Origin: Clostridia bacterium
GTDB taxonomy: Bacteria; Bacillota; Clostridia; Oscillospirales; CAG-272
Reading direction: 5' to 3'
NCBI GenBank assembly: GCA_017537175.1
Contig: JAFYLH010000024.1
Location: forward strand, 1-64,000
DNA length: 64,000 nt
This document shows positions 56,257 to 64,000 of this stretch, in pieces. The notes under the pieces are model-generated. The model was given only the letters and a program-made list of their open reading frames with translations. It was not told the origin of the DNA and did not search any database. A program made the translations under genes and the position numbers. Within the stretch, counting starts at the first letter, position 1. Every line of letters begins with the position of its first letter.

Positions 56257-57708
56257 TCAGAACCCCTTAACAAGGAATGCAACCAGCTCCTCGGCTGACC
56301 TGTCCTCTCGTTCATCGGTAATAACGGTGATGATGCTGCCGTCAGAAAGCATATCAGAGCCGCAGAACCAAGGATATCCTGTACCAAAGAGATCGCTGTC
56401 GCTGAGTTCTGCAATAAAGGCACCGCTATTATCCCAAAGAAGAACATCTCTCATATTACCGTCAAAGCCGATGTAGCCGTTTGCTGTCTTTGCAAAATAT
56501 GTGATACTGCCAAGGCCTTCACCCTCGGCATCACAGAGAGTTTTTTGAAGAACACCGTCGGTATTGTAGATAAACACTTTATGTCCGCTGTCATCCGCTG
56601 CACTTCCGCATACATAGATAGCGTCCTTATCTACCTTAACATAGGATACCATATCAAGCTCGGTAAATACCATAGCGGTAGTAGAAGCGCTGCCGCCGCT
56701 GAAGGTTACCTTTTCACACTCGTTGGAGGTAAAGTAGCTGATACCCCAGCTGCCGTCGGGAGATACCGCAACATCATCAAGCTCATCATAGGTTACAGTA
56801 ACTGTACCGTCCTTTAAGGTAATAAGATCGTTCATATTTCCGCAAAGCCAGAGGGAACCGTCGTCGGTCTTTTCAATGATATCATAGTCATCCTCGGGAA
56901 GGTCGATATCCTTTTCAAAGTTAAGAGCGGATCCGTCAAAAGCATACTGCTTGAGAACACCCTCGGTAAGGATATATACGGTGTTACCTACCGCCGCAAC
57001 CGCGTGCTCAAAGGTCTCAAAGGTGCTTATGTACTCGTTTATGGGAAGCCATTTGGTTTCAACGGTAAAGCTGCCTGCCGCAACAGAAGCATCCTCAGCC
57101 GAGAAGGCCTCGCCCTCCCATTCCCAGGGGCCGTCCTGGTTGCCCACATCCTCAAGGGTGAACTTAAGACCCTCAAGAAGAATGTTGATGCGCTCATCCT
57201 CCAGATCGACCGCACTTACGGTAACCTCAACGGTAGCACCTGCGCCTTCGTCTCTGCCTGCATATCTCACATAGGGGTCACCCCAGCTGCTGCCCTCGTA
57301 CTTAAGACAGTCAACACCGCCGATATTAACAAGGTCGTAGCTGTTATTCACCGCGTATTCGTACTGGTCAAAGCCGTAATATACTATATCCTCACGGAAA
57401 TCGTAGGGATCCTCAATGCTTGCGGCAATATCTATACTGATCAAATAATATTCGGGATCCTCCGGATCAAAAACCTTTAAATTTACATAACAGTACTCGT
57501 CATCGTCTGTTGCGCCCTCTTCGTCAAACACCCAAAGCTCCTTGTCATATTCGACACCGAAAAGTGCTGTGGTGACTCCGTCACCGTTTGCCGAAACGGG
57601 CTTATCCGGACTGTCTGGATCTGCGGGTGCCTCGGGAGCATTGCCACCGCAGGCAGCAAGAGAGATCAGCATAAATGCTGCAATCAATAATGCTAAAAGC
57701 TTTTTCAT
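56257..57708 (-). CDS. Lipoprotein with C-terminal beta-propeller-like region
   Basis: The protein has 483 residues with lipobox SLAAC at about 20. A linker and an alpha/beta domain (45-190: ALFGVEYDKELWVFDEEGAT, YYGFDQYEYAV) come first. The remainder looks like repeated blades: AVAAVGNTVYILTEGVLKQY, DIIEKTDDGSLWLCGNMNDL, DVAVSPDGSWGISYFTSNE, VKVDKDAIYVCGSAADDS, YFAKTANGYIGFDGNMRDVL. It may be a ligand- or protein-binding surface propeller. I do not recognise a named family. It is probably cotranscribed with the DUF6935 gene 33 bp upstream. Confidence 0.65.
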   Translation of the reverse strand: MKKLLALLIAAFMLISLAACGGNAPEAPADPDSPDKPVSANGDGVTTALFGVEYDKELWVFDEEGATDDDEYCYVNLKVFDPEDPEYYLISIDIAASIEDPYDFREDIVYYGFDQYEYAVNNSYDLVNIGGVDCLKYEGSSWGDPYVRYAGRDEGAGATVEVTVSAVDLEDERINILLEGLKFTLEDVGNQDGPWEWEGEAFSAEDASVAAGSFTVETKWLPINEYISTFETFEHAVAAVGNTVYILTEGVLKQYAFDGSALNFEKDIDLPEDDYDIIEKTDDGSLWLCGNMNDLITLKDGTVTVTYDELDDVAVSPDGSWGISYFTSNECEKVTFSGGSASTTAMVFTELDMVSYVKVDKDAIYVCGSAADDSGHKVFIYNTDGVLQKTLCDAEGEGLGSITYFAKTANGYIGFDGNMRDVLLWDNSGAFIAELSDSDLFGTGYPWFCGSDMLSDGSIITVITDEREDRSAEELVAFLVKGF

Positions 57709-57741
57709 GTCGATATTCCTTTCTTCAATTAAAATTTTTAA

Positions 57742-58230
57742 TTATGCCCAGGGATCACTTGCCATGGGTACGCGTATATCCGACAGGCATTGTATGTCGT
57801 TTAAGAACCACTGACCGGTAGAGGGCTTTTTGCGGAGCTTAATGCCTCTGGATGAATCGGCACCTGAGCTCTTGACATAAAGCGTTGCCCAGTTTTCCTC
57901 CGGGAAGGAATAGGGATTTTCGGTCACGGATATGGTATAAGGCTTAAAGGGGGTGTAGCCGTTTTCGGGAGTTGCACCGTTAAAATAAGAAAAAGCCTTA
58001 TACTCTTTACCCTTTAATCTGTCTCTTATAAACTGCTTTTCGTATTCGCTTACATTTTCGGGTCCCTTTAGAAAATCAAGCATTTCATAGGTAGCATCCG
58101 GATTATTGCCGTAGTTGCAAAGCACGGCAAGGGTGAGTGCCGCTGTCTTGAAGGGTGAATTGAGAACTGCCTCGGGCAATTGCTTAAGCTCGGTAAGATT
58201 TGTGGGCAGTGACATAAATACAAAATCCAT
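57742..58230 (-). CDS. DUF6935-type protein
   Basis: The 162-residue soluble protein has the pattern LPEAVLNSPFKTAALTLAVL, MLDFLKGPENVSEYEKQFIR, YKAFSYFNGATPENGYTP and WATLYVKSSGADSSRGIKLR with KPSTGQWFLNDIQCLSDIR. It is common in gut Clostridia with no known role. AAGGAGAAAAT precedes the start. It is transcribed away from the LuxR-type gene across a GC-rich region with GTGTGGG motifs. Confidence 0.78.
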   Translation of the reverse strand: MDFVFMSLPTNLTELKQLPEAVLNSPFKTAALTLAVLCNYGNNPDATYEMLDFLKGPENVSEYEKQFIRDRLKGKEYKAFSYFNGATPENGYTPFKPYTISVTENPYSFPEENWATLYVKSSGADSSRGIKLRKKPSTGQWFLNDIQCLSDIRVPMASDPWA

Positions 58231-58500
58231 ATTTTCTCCTTATTTATAGTGTGGTGTGGGTTTATATGGTACGGGGCGGGCTCCGCTTGTTTTGGCGCGC
58301 AGGCGGAGCCTGTGGGCACCCCTTTTTGGAAAAGGCAGGTATACCCTCTTGACCCTGCAAGTTTATTATAACAATTTGTTCATACTCTGTCCCCACACAA
58401 CTCACATAAACAGGGTGGGAACGGGGGGTTTTTTTGTTTATTTAGTGTGGGGTAACGGGTGGGGATCACCCTTGACGGAAAGATAATTCTATGTTATAAT
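58231..58500. promoter_or_regulatory. Divergent control region with GTGTGGG / GGGTGGG motifs and the LuxR-type gene promoter
   Basis: No gene is seen in this 360-bp gap. GTGTGGTGTGGGT lies at 58249-58261. TCCCCACAC-N14-GGGTGGGAA lies at 58390-58421. GTGTGGGGTAACGGGTGGGG lies at 58445-58464, just before TTGACG (58472-58477), 17-nt spacer, TATAAT (58495-58500). The same motif set recurs at 61467-61547. The promoter is well supported; the motifs as binding sites are inference. Confidence 0.6.
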
Positions 58501-58592
58501 GTTTATAAGAGTTTTGGAAACGTTGGCGCGCAGACAAAGCTTTTATTTACGGAAAAGGCCGACCTTGACGAATTGTGTTAAAGGAAATAATA

Positions 58593-59648
58593 ATGAATAG
58601 AAAGCCAATGCTTTTTCTTGGAGCGACATTCTTACCCGTTCTGTTATCGGGATGCAGCTCCACTGCAAGCAAAAACACCAGCATTTCGGTAATATACGCA
58701 GTAACCGTATTTTTGTCCCTGGTACTGCTTATTGGCTACTGTGTGCTGGTACAGCAAAAGGACAAGTGGTTCTATCTGCTTTTTTCCTCGGTGCTTACGG
58801 TAAATATGGGTTATCTTGCCCTTTCGGCCGCAAAAACCACCGAGTGGGCGCTTCATTGCAACCGTCTGGCATATCTGGGCTCGGTGTTCCTGCCCCTTGC
58901 TATGCTTATGATAATACTGAATGTATGTGAAATAAAGTGCGGCCGTTTTGCGGTCATAGTGCTTTTTGCTGTAAGCATCGCGGTATTCCTTATTGCCGCA
59001 AGTCCCGGATATCTTGATATCTACTATAAATTCGCAGAGCTGAGATGCGAAAACTCGGTCACATATCTTTATAAAGAATACGGTCCTCTGCATATAGTAT
59101 ACCTTATCTACCTTATGGCGCATTTTAGTGCCATAATAACCATTATTGTATATTCGACAGTAAAAAAGAAGCTCAAAAGCCATGCACATGCCGCTATACT
59201 CCTTGTAGCTGTAGGCTGTAACATCGGCGTATGGTTTCTTGAAAAATTTATTGATACCGATTTTGAGTTCCTGTCGGTTTCCTATATCATCACAGAGCTC
59301 TTCTTTATAGGTCTCTATCTTATGATACAGGAGCTTAAAAAGCAGGAGCAGTCCCCCGTGATTTCCGCACCGGCAGTCCCTGAGTCTCCTGATGTACCTA
59401 AGACAGAGGAAAGCGAGGAGGATTGCAGCTACTTTGAATCCCAGCTTTGCAAGCTTACCCCCACCGAGCAAAGTGTATATGATCTGTACTTGCAGGGCAA
59501 GGGTACAAAGGAGGTCCTTGAGATCCTTAATATCAAGGAAAACACCCTTAAATACCACAACAAAAACATCTACAGTAAGCTTGGAGTAAACTCCAGAAAG
59601 CAGCTTATAGAGATAGCAAGAAGAATAAACGCAAAAAGATCCGACTGA
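58593..59648 (+). CDS. Membrane-bound LuxR-type (GerE-like HTH) transcriptional regulator
   Basis: The protein has 351 residues. It starts like a lipoprotein (MNRKPMLFLGATFLPVLLSG then CSS) and continues with seven hydrophobic segments to about 220, resembling a 7TM sensor half. A linker (240-275) and a LuxR C-terminal helix-turn-helix follow: CKLTPTEQSVYDLYLQGKGT, KEVLEILNIKENTLKYHNKN and IYSKLGVNSRKQLIEIARR. DNA binding from the membrane is expected. ATG at 58593 follows AAAGGAAATAATA; a GTG at 58575 has no ribosome binding site. Likely targets are the DUF6935 gene and the 61.5-kb region that shares its motifs (inference). Confidence 0.82.
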   Translation: MNRKPMLFLGATFLPVLLSGCSSTASKNTSISVIYAVTVFLSLVLLIGYCVLVQQKDKWFYLLFSSVLTVNMGYLALSAAKTTEWALHCNRLAYLGSVFLPLAMLMIILNVCEIKCGRFAVIVLFAVSIAVFLIAASPGYLDIYYKFAELRCENSVTYLYKEYGPLHIVYLIYLMAHFSAIITIIVYSTVKKKLKSHAHAAILLVAVGCNIGVWFLEKFIDTDFEFLSVSYIITELFFIGLYLMIQELKKQEQSPVISAPAVPESPDVPKTEESEEDCSYFESQLCKLTPTEQSVYDLYLQGKGTKEVLEILNIKENTLKYHNKNIYSKLGVNSRKQLIEIARRINAKRSD

Positions 59649-59651
59649 TCA

Positions 59652-59774
59652 GTAGGTTAGTCTTAAAAATAAGACTAACCTACAATGATATAGGCTTCGT
59701 CCATGATATATTTTCTTTGAAAATATTAAGGAAAAAACAATTCCGTTGCTCAAAAAGCAACGGAATTGTTTTTA
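59652..59774 (+). terminator. Terminators of the LuxR-type gene
   Basis: GTAGGTTAGTCTTA-aaaa-TAAGACTAACCTAC (59653-59684) lies right after the stop. A second terminator, AATTCCGTTGCT-caaaa-AGCAACGGAATT with a T-tail (59733-59774), is preceded by TTAAGG. Confidence 0.8.
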
Positions 59775-59827
59775 ACTATCATATGCCATTGGGGCATATA
59801 TCATATTGCGTTGGCAATATATCATTG
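59686..59827. repeat. Hairpin array with ATATCAT linkers (copy near 59.7 kb)
   Basis: In inverted orientation ATGATAT separates an imperfect hairpin (59693-59703) from ATTTTC-ttt-GAAAAT, then TTAAGG and the terminator. On the other side ATATCAT separates ATGCC..GGCAT and ATTGC-gttg-GCAAT hairpins. It has the same linker, ATTTTC hairpin, TTAAGG junction and related terminator as 29389-29520. Confidence 0.72.
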
Positions 59828-59858
59828 GAGGCTGTGATAATCCTTTATCACAGCCTCA
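59828..59858 (-). terminator. Terminator of the SLH/Ig-like surface protein
   Basis: GAGGCTGTGATAA / TTATCACAGCCTC stem-loop just past the minus-strand gene; the T-run is weak. Confidence 0.65.
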
Positions 59859-59887
59859 TTTAGTCGGATTTTTATTTAACGGGTAAT

Positions 59888-61405
59888 TTATTTCTGCAGT
59901 ACCGCTACGGTATCGGTGGTGACCTTGTCTCCGTTTGCATCGGTTATAACACAGAATACCTCGATATCGCGGTAATCGTCAAAATCATAGTCGCTGAATT
60001 CGTAGCTGAGTGTATCACTTGCGTTTGAGGTAACACCGTGCTCAACCACTTTCTTTACAACACCGTCCATCATTATAGACCACTCATAGAGATAGCTGCG
60101 TGCGCCGCCGTCAACCTCAACGATAAAGGTTGCCTCCTCCATAGAGGAGGTCATCTGATAATTTGTGGGCTGAGTTACTATTGCAAGAGGCTTTGTAACC
60201 TCTTTCTGATAGAGCTTAGCGGTAACGCTTGTAACCTCTGTACCCTTGATATCGGTAACAACGCATACTACATCAAGATATGAGCCCTGTACATTATCAA
60301 AATCATAATCGCTTACCTGGTAGGTAAAGCTATCGTTTGTAGCGGAGGTAGCACCGTGGGTAGCCTTCTTTTCACCTTCAACATACCACTCGTAATAGTA
60401 GTTGGGCTCACCGCCCTTGATCTCAACTGTAAAGGTCGCTTCCTCCATAGATGAGGTCATCTGATAGTCCTTAGGCTGTTTTGTTATTTCAAGAGGCTTG
60501 GTAGCTTCTTTTGCATAAAGCTTAGCGATAACGCTTGTAACCTCTGTACCCTTGATATCGGTAACAACGCATACTACATCAAGATACGAGCCCTGTACAT
60601 TATCAAAATCATAGTCGGTTACATGATAGGTAAAGCTGTCACTTGTAGCAGAGGTAGCACCATTGGTAGCCTTCTTTTCACCCTCAACATACCATTCATA
60701 GTAATAATTGGGGGAACCGCCCTCGATCTCAATAGTAAAGGTCGCATCCGCCTCGGAATATTCCATATAATAATCAGAGGGCTGCTTAACTATCTTAAGA
60801 TCATCTGCCTTATTGTAGTAACGCTCGAGGAAGCATACTATCTGACCGCGTGTACACTTGTTGTTGGGTGCAAACTTGTCCGCACTCATACCTGCGGTTA
60901 TGCCGTTTTCTACAGCCCAAAGAACTGCCTTGCAGAAGTAGTCGGATTCCTTTACGTCCTTAAAGGGATTTGCAACCTCGCCGATCTCGGGCTCGCCTGC
61001 CGCACGGTAGAGGAAGCAAACTATCTGACCTCTGGTACAGGGGTTGTGAGGACCGAACTTGTCAGCGGAGATACCTGCGGTAACACCGGTCTCCAACGCC
61101 CACTGAACGGGAGTTGCAAAATAATCTGCGGGCTTAACATCGGTAAAGGGCTGTATGGTGCCGTCTACCGAGGGGTTACCTGCCGCACGGTACATAAAAG
61201 ATACCGCCTGAGCACGGGTACAGCTCTCGTTGGGAGCAAAGGTAGTCTCGGTCTTACCCGAGGTAACACCGTTGGCTACCGCCCATTCTACAGCAGAGGC
61301 AAAATAGTCGGTGGGCTTTACATCGGTAAATTCCTTTGCCGATACAACAAATGCGAACTGAGCTGCCATTAGAAGGCAGAGCAGGATCGAAATAAACTTT
61401 TTCAT
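59888..61405 (-). CDS. S-layer-type surface protein: three SLH domains and three tandem Ig-like repeats
   Basis: The protein has 505 residues with a signal peptide at 1-24. N-terminal SLH repeats (25-200) read YFASAVEWAVANGVTSGKTE, YFATPVQWALETGVTAGISA and YFCKAVLWAVENGITAGMSA, each followed by a CTRA or CTRG motif. Three repeats of about 95 residues follow: TFTIEIEGGSPNYYYEWYVE and TFTVEIKGGEPNYYYEWYVE are nearly identical, also at DNA level, while the third is diverged (FIVEVDGGARSYLYEWSIM). Repeats 1 and 2 share YDFDNVQGSYLDVVCVVTD, which suggests recent duplication. ATG at 61405 follows TTGGAGGAAATT. It is a wall-anchored surface protein. Confidence 0.88.
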   Translation of the reverse strand: MKKFISILLCLLMAAQFAFVVSAKEFTDVKPTDYFASAVEWAVANGVTSGKTETTFAPNESCTRAQAVSFMYRAAGNPSVDGTIQPFTDVKPADYFATPVQWALETGVTAGISADKFGPHNPCTRGQIVCFLYRAAGEPEIGEVANPFKDVKESDYFCKAVLWAVENGITAGMSADKFAPNNKCTRGQIVCFLERYYNKADDLKIVKQPSDYYMEYSEADATFTIEIEGGSPNYYYEWYVEGEKKATNGATSATSDSFTYHVTDYDFDNVQGSYLDVVCVVTDIKGTEVTSVIAKLYAKEATKPLEITKQPKDYQMTSSMEEATFTVEIKGGEPNYYYEWYVEGEKKATHGATSATNDSFTYQVSDYDFDNVQGSYLDVVCVVTDIKGTEVTSVTAKLYQKEVTKPLAIVTQPTNYQMTSSMEEATFIVEVDGGARSYLYEWSIMMDGVVKKVVEHGVTSNASDTLSYEFSDYDFDDYRDIEVFCVITDANGDKVTTDTVAVLQK

Positions 61406-61777
61406 AATTTCCTCCAAGTTTGTTAATATATTTTACATATTTATTATACATAAAATACCTCCCCAGTCCCCACCCTTTTATACAAAAAACGGGTGGGAAA
61501 TGCAGTTTTTCTCCTCAAACGGTGTGGGATTGGTGTGGGTACGGTGTCGCACCTGTTAACACCCTTTAAACATTCGACCATCCCCGCTATTTTAATTGAC
61601 AAAACGACAGATTTATGCTATTATTAATATGTATGTTATTTTGGAATGTTATGTTCTTTTGTGTTTTTTTGACCGATTATTTGTCCTTATGTTTGAGTAT
61701 GTTACTCCGGGGGCATACGGCATAAACGCAACTGACATTGACATTTAAATCTCATAGCCGTAACAGGAGTTTATTCT
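61406..61777. promoter_or_regulatory. Divergent control region with G-rich motifs and the promoter of the A-T-R gene
   Basis: It holds TCCCCACCC-N15-GGGTGGGAA (61467-61499), GGTGTGGGAT and TGGTGTGGGT (61521-61540), and a promoter TTGACA (61596-61601), 17-nt spacer, TATTAT (61619-61624) reading toward 61778. The leader of about 150 nt is unexplained. No gene is seen. Confidence 0.6.
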
Positions 61778-64000
61778 ATGAATAAAATGATCGTCAATTT
61801 ACAGGAGTATATCGACGAAATCGCAAAGGCATACGGAAACCGTGATGCCTACAGATATCTTGTCGGTGATACCGTTGTAAATAAAACCTTTAATGAACTG
61901 AAAAAAGATACCTGTGCTATCGCCTCCTGGTTTGTCAAAAAGGGCTGGAAGGGTAAGCATATCGCTATCATAGGTTCTTCAAGCTACCAGTGGGTAACTA
62001 CATTTTTGGGTATCGAATGCAGCTCAAATGTTGTTATACCCATAGACAAGATGCTTGGCGAAGAGGAAATGCTCAATCTTTTGGTAATGGGTGATGTAGA
62101 CCTGGTATTCCTGTCCGAGGAGTTTGAGCCTATGATGAACAAAATCCTTGAGTCTAACAGCCTGATAGAGGAGGTAATAAGCTTCTCGGGTACCCGTTTC
62201 CGTAAGATCCTGCGTACCGAGCTTACTCAGCTTCCACCTGTGGATCCTGATGCCTTGGCCGAGATTCTCTTCACCTCGGGTACTACCGGTGTCAGCAAGG
62301 GTGTTATGCTCAGCCAACGCAATATTGCATCAAACATCAATGACATCTACAGAATGGACTATGCCCAGAATGTAAAGAAGGATCCGATAGTTATGTCGGT
62401 GCTTCCCATACATCACACCTTTGAGCTGACTGTAGATAATTTAGGTGTTCTGTACTGCGGTGCAACCGTATGTATCAATGACAAGCTGGAAAATATCGTT
62501 GCCAATCTTAACAGATTCAAGCCTTCGGTAATTCTTGTTGTTCCCACCATTGCCGAAATATTCTACAAAAAGGTAATGGAAAGTATTTCATCTAAGCCAT
62601 ATAAGCGCAAGATTGCCTGGGCAAAGCGTATTAATGCTATGTGCAGGTTCGTTAAGCTTGATATCAGCCGTTTCCTCTATAAGAGCCTGCTTGAAAAGTT
62701 CGGCGGAAATCTGACCAATGTTATCGTAGGCGGTGCGGCGCTGCGGCCCGAGATTGCGGCAGCATTCTCTGAATTTGGTATAAATATGTATCAGGGCTAC
62801 GGTCTGACCGAATGTGCTCCCCTTATTTCTGCCAACTATCCCAAGGAAAACAAGATAGGCTCAGTAGGTAAGCCTGTTTCTTATCTTGATGTCAGGATAG
62901 AGGACGGCGAAATACTGGTCAAGGGCTCGGGCGTTATGCTGGGCTACTACAAAAATCCCGAAGCAACAGCAGAGGCGTTCACTAAGGACGGATATCTGCG
63001 CACGGGAGATCTCGGACATTTTGATGAGCAGGGCTATCTGTATATAACAGGCCGTTCAAAGAACCTTATTATTCTTGATAACGGTAAAAATGTATATCCC
63101 GAGGAGCTTGAGGCTCATATATCGGTCATTCCCGGCATCAAGGATGTTCTGGTATACGAAACCAAGGGAAAGATCTGTGCCGCAATACAGCCTACCGATA
63201 TCAATGACAGCGATCTTATAAAAAGCATAAAGGGCGAGATGAAGAAGCTCAATGCTACCCTGCCCACATACAAAAAGATCGCAAACACTTATTTTGTTAC
63301 AAGAGATTTCCCCAAGACCACCACGCTTAAGATCAAGAGAAGCGAAGCGGTAAAAATGCTTGAGGAATTTGCATCCGAAAAGGTGGTTCCCTTTGTTCCG
63401 CCCAACACCGAGGAGCAGAAAAATATAGTTTCGGTGTTTGAAAATGTCCTTAACCGTAAGAACATAGGCATACTTGACAATTTCTTTGACCTTGGCGGCA
63501 GCAGTATCCTTGCCTACGAGGCAGCCGCACTTATAGGTGTTCAGGCACAGCAGATATACGACAATCCCACAGCAGAGCAGCTGGAAAGAGTCCTGCTTGC
63601 GGTGGAAAAGGACGATGCCGACGAGCGCGCCCATATCAATGTAAATGAGCTCATCAAGCATAACTCCAGTATTCTGCATACAAATGAAGTTAAATATGTT
63701 CTTCTTACCGGCGCAACAGGCTTTTTAGGTGCTCATATTCTGAGGGAGCTCTTAAAACGCGAGATGCATGTTGTCTGCCTTGTCCGTGATAAGGAAAAGC
63801 TCAAGAACACTCTTAAATACTATTTCCCCAAGGAGCATGTATACTTCAGATACAAGGTAAGGATAGGTGATATCTGCGATCCTATGCTTGGACTGAGCGA
63901 CGATGAATACAACCAGCTTGTCAACAGAGTTGATATGGTCATACATACTGCCGCAAATGTAAATCATACCGGTAAGTATGAGGTCTTTGAGCGCACAAAT
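61778..64000 (+). CDS. NRPS-like A-T-R enzyme: adenylation, carrier and thioester-reductase domains; continues past the window
   Basis: At least 741 residues are visible. The adenylation domain (1-530) has AEILFTSGTTGVSKGVMLSQ, MYQGYGLTECAPLIS and YLRTGDLGHFDEQGYLYITG, then RSKNLIILDNGKNVYP; it resembles fatty-acyl-CoA or AMP ligases more than amino-acid-activating domains. The carrier domain has FFDLGGSSILAYEA (Ser for phosphopantetheine, about 575). The reductase starts VKYVLLTGATGFLGAHILRE and is cut by the window edge. Such enzymes activate a carboxylic acid and release it as aldehyde or alcohol. ATG at 61778 follows AACAGGAG. The product is unknown. Confidence 0.88.
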   Translation, partial: MNKMIVNLQEYIDEIAKAYGNRDAYRYLVGDTVVNKTFNELKKDTCAIASWFVKKGWKGKHIAIIGSSSYQWVTTFLGIECSSNVVIPIDKMLGEEEMLNLLVMGDVDLVFLSEEFEPMMNKILESNSLIEEVISFSGTRFRKILRTELTQLPPVDPDALAEILFTSGTTGVSKGVMLSQRNIASNINDIYRMDYAQNVKKDPIVMSVLPIHHTFELTVDNLGVLYCGATVCINDKLENIVANLNRFKPSVILVVPTIAEIFYKKVMESISSKPYKRKIAWAKRINAMCRFVKLDISRFLYKSLLEKFGGNLTNVIVGGAALRPEIAAAFSEFGINMYQGYGLTECAPLISANYPKENKIGSVGKPVSYLDVRIEDGEILVKGSGVMLGYYKNPEATAEAFTKDGYLRTGDLGHFDEQGYLYITGRSKNLIILDNGKNVYPEELEAHISVIPGIKDVLVYETKGKICAAIQPTDINDSDLIKSIKGEMKKLNATLPTYKKIANTYFVTRDFPKTTTLKIKRSEAVKMLEEFASEKVVPFVPPNTEEQKNIVSVFENVLNRKNIGILDNFFDLGGSSILAYEAAALIGVQAQQIYDNPTAEQLERVLLAVEKDDADERAHINVNELIKHNSSILHTNEVKYVLLTGATGFLGAHILRELLKREMHVVCLVRDKEKLKNTLKYYFPKEHVYFRYKVRIGDICDPMLGLSDDEYNQLVNRVDMVIHTAANVNHTGKYEVFERTN

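Overview
The window reads as chromosome from an uncultured, spore-forming, Gram-positive Clostridia-type bacterium (Bacillota), probably gut-associated. The evidence is a complete spoIIAA-spoIIAB-sigF operon, a SleB-type cortex hydrolase, SLH-domain surface proteins, a pilin-like protein with an LPESG sorting motif, TTGACA-N17-TATAAT promoters, strong GGAGG ribosome binding sites, and gene families typical of gut Clostridia (DUF6873, DUF6935, DUF4173/4153, SPFH/zinc-ribbon sets). I see no phage, insertion-sequence transposase, rRNA or CRISPR array.

Layout. 1-4.5 kb: the frameshifted end of a surface protein, a WecG/TagA glycosyltransferase, and an operon of DUF2975, XRE regulator, lipoprotein and a large membrane protein. 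4.6-5.3 kb: tRNA-Gly (minus) and tRNA-Gln (plus), with a tRNA-derived structured repeat. 5.3-9.2 kb: a phosphodiesterase, then a Na+:alanine-type symporter, D-amino-acid aminotransferase and cupin operon. 9.2-12.2 kb: a TPP riboswitch with its attenuator, controlling a thiamine-binding protein and a ThiXYZ-type ABC importer. 12.5-20 kb: a cation/H+ antiporter, a metallophosphatase-SLH-SGNH protein, the sigF operon, and a secreted purple-acid-phosphatase-like SLH protein. 20-25.8 kb: yceD-rpmF, DUF512 radical SAM, der, plsY, rpmB, DUF6873. 26-29.3 kb: a UroD-like methyltransferase and a pilin-like pair. 29.5-40.5 kb: mainly minus-strand surface proteins, a GH3 glycosidase, a nitroreductase, plus mgsA. 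40.7-45.1 kb: a TIR-RCC1 protein and an ABC exporter with a proline-rich tail. 45-52 kb: SleB, a nucleotidyltransferase, an AraC regulator, and an operon of RluA, MntP, FGGY kinase and surface protein. 52-58 kb: an SPFH/zinc-ribbon/TPM-like operon and lipoproteins. 58-64 kb: a membrane LuxR-type regulator, an SLH/Ig-like surface protein and the start of an A-T-R NRPS-like enzyme.

The most unusual signal is in the spaces between genes. One set of arrays consists of small hairpins, mostly with 3-nt loops and different stems, joined by a constant heptamer particular to each array (GTGAAAT, ATATCGA, ATATCGC/GCGATAT, ATATCAT). A second set consists of tandem heptamers (GTTAGGA, GCGGAAT, GCAGAAT, GAATTGA, TTACCTC). 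Both tend to lie at gene 3' ends and often abut an intrinsic terminator through a CCTTAA/TTAAGG junction. Two array copies that flank one gene differ essentially only in hairpin loops, which suggests the stems are kept as RNA or DNA structure. Other notable items are a recurring surface module (DIFIARG/KVIRTARG motifs) in four proteins, a TIR domain fused to five 38-residue RCC1-like repeats, a transporter carrying an inserted DUF4234-like domain, a TPM-family protein lacking its TPM domain, and a G-rich motif shared by two divergent promoter regions near the LuxR gene.

All calls come from reading the sequence. Family names rest on recognised motifs, not on database searches.
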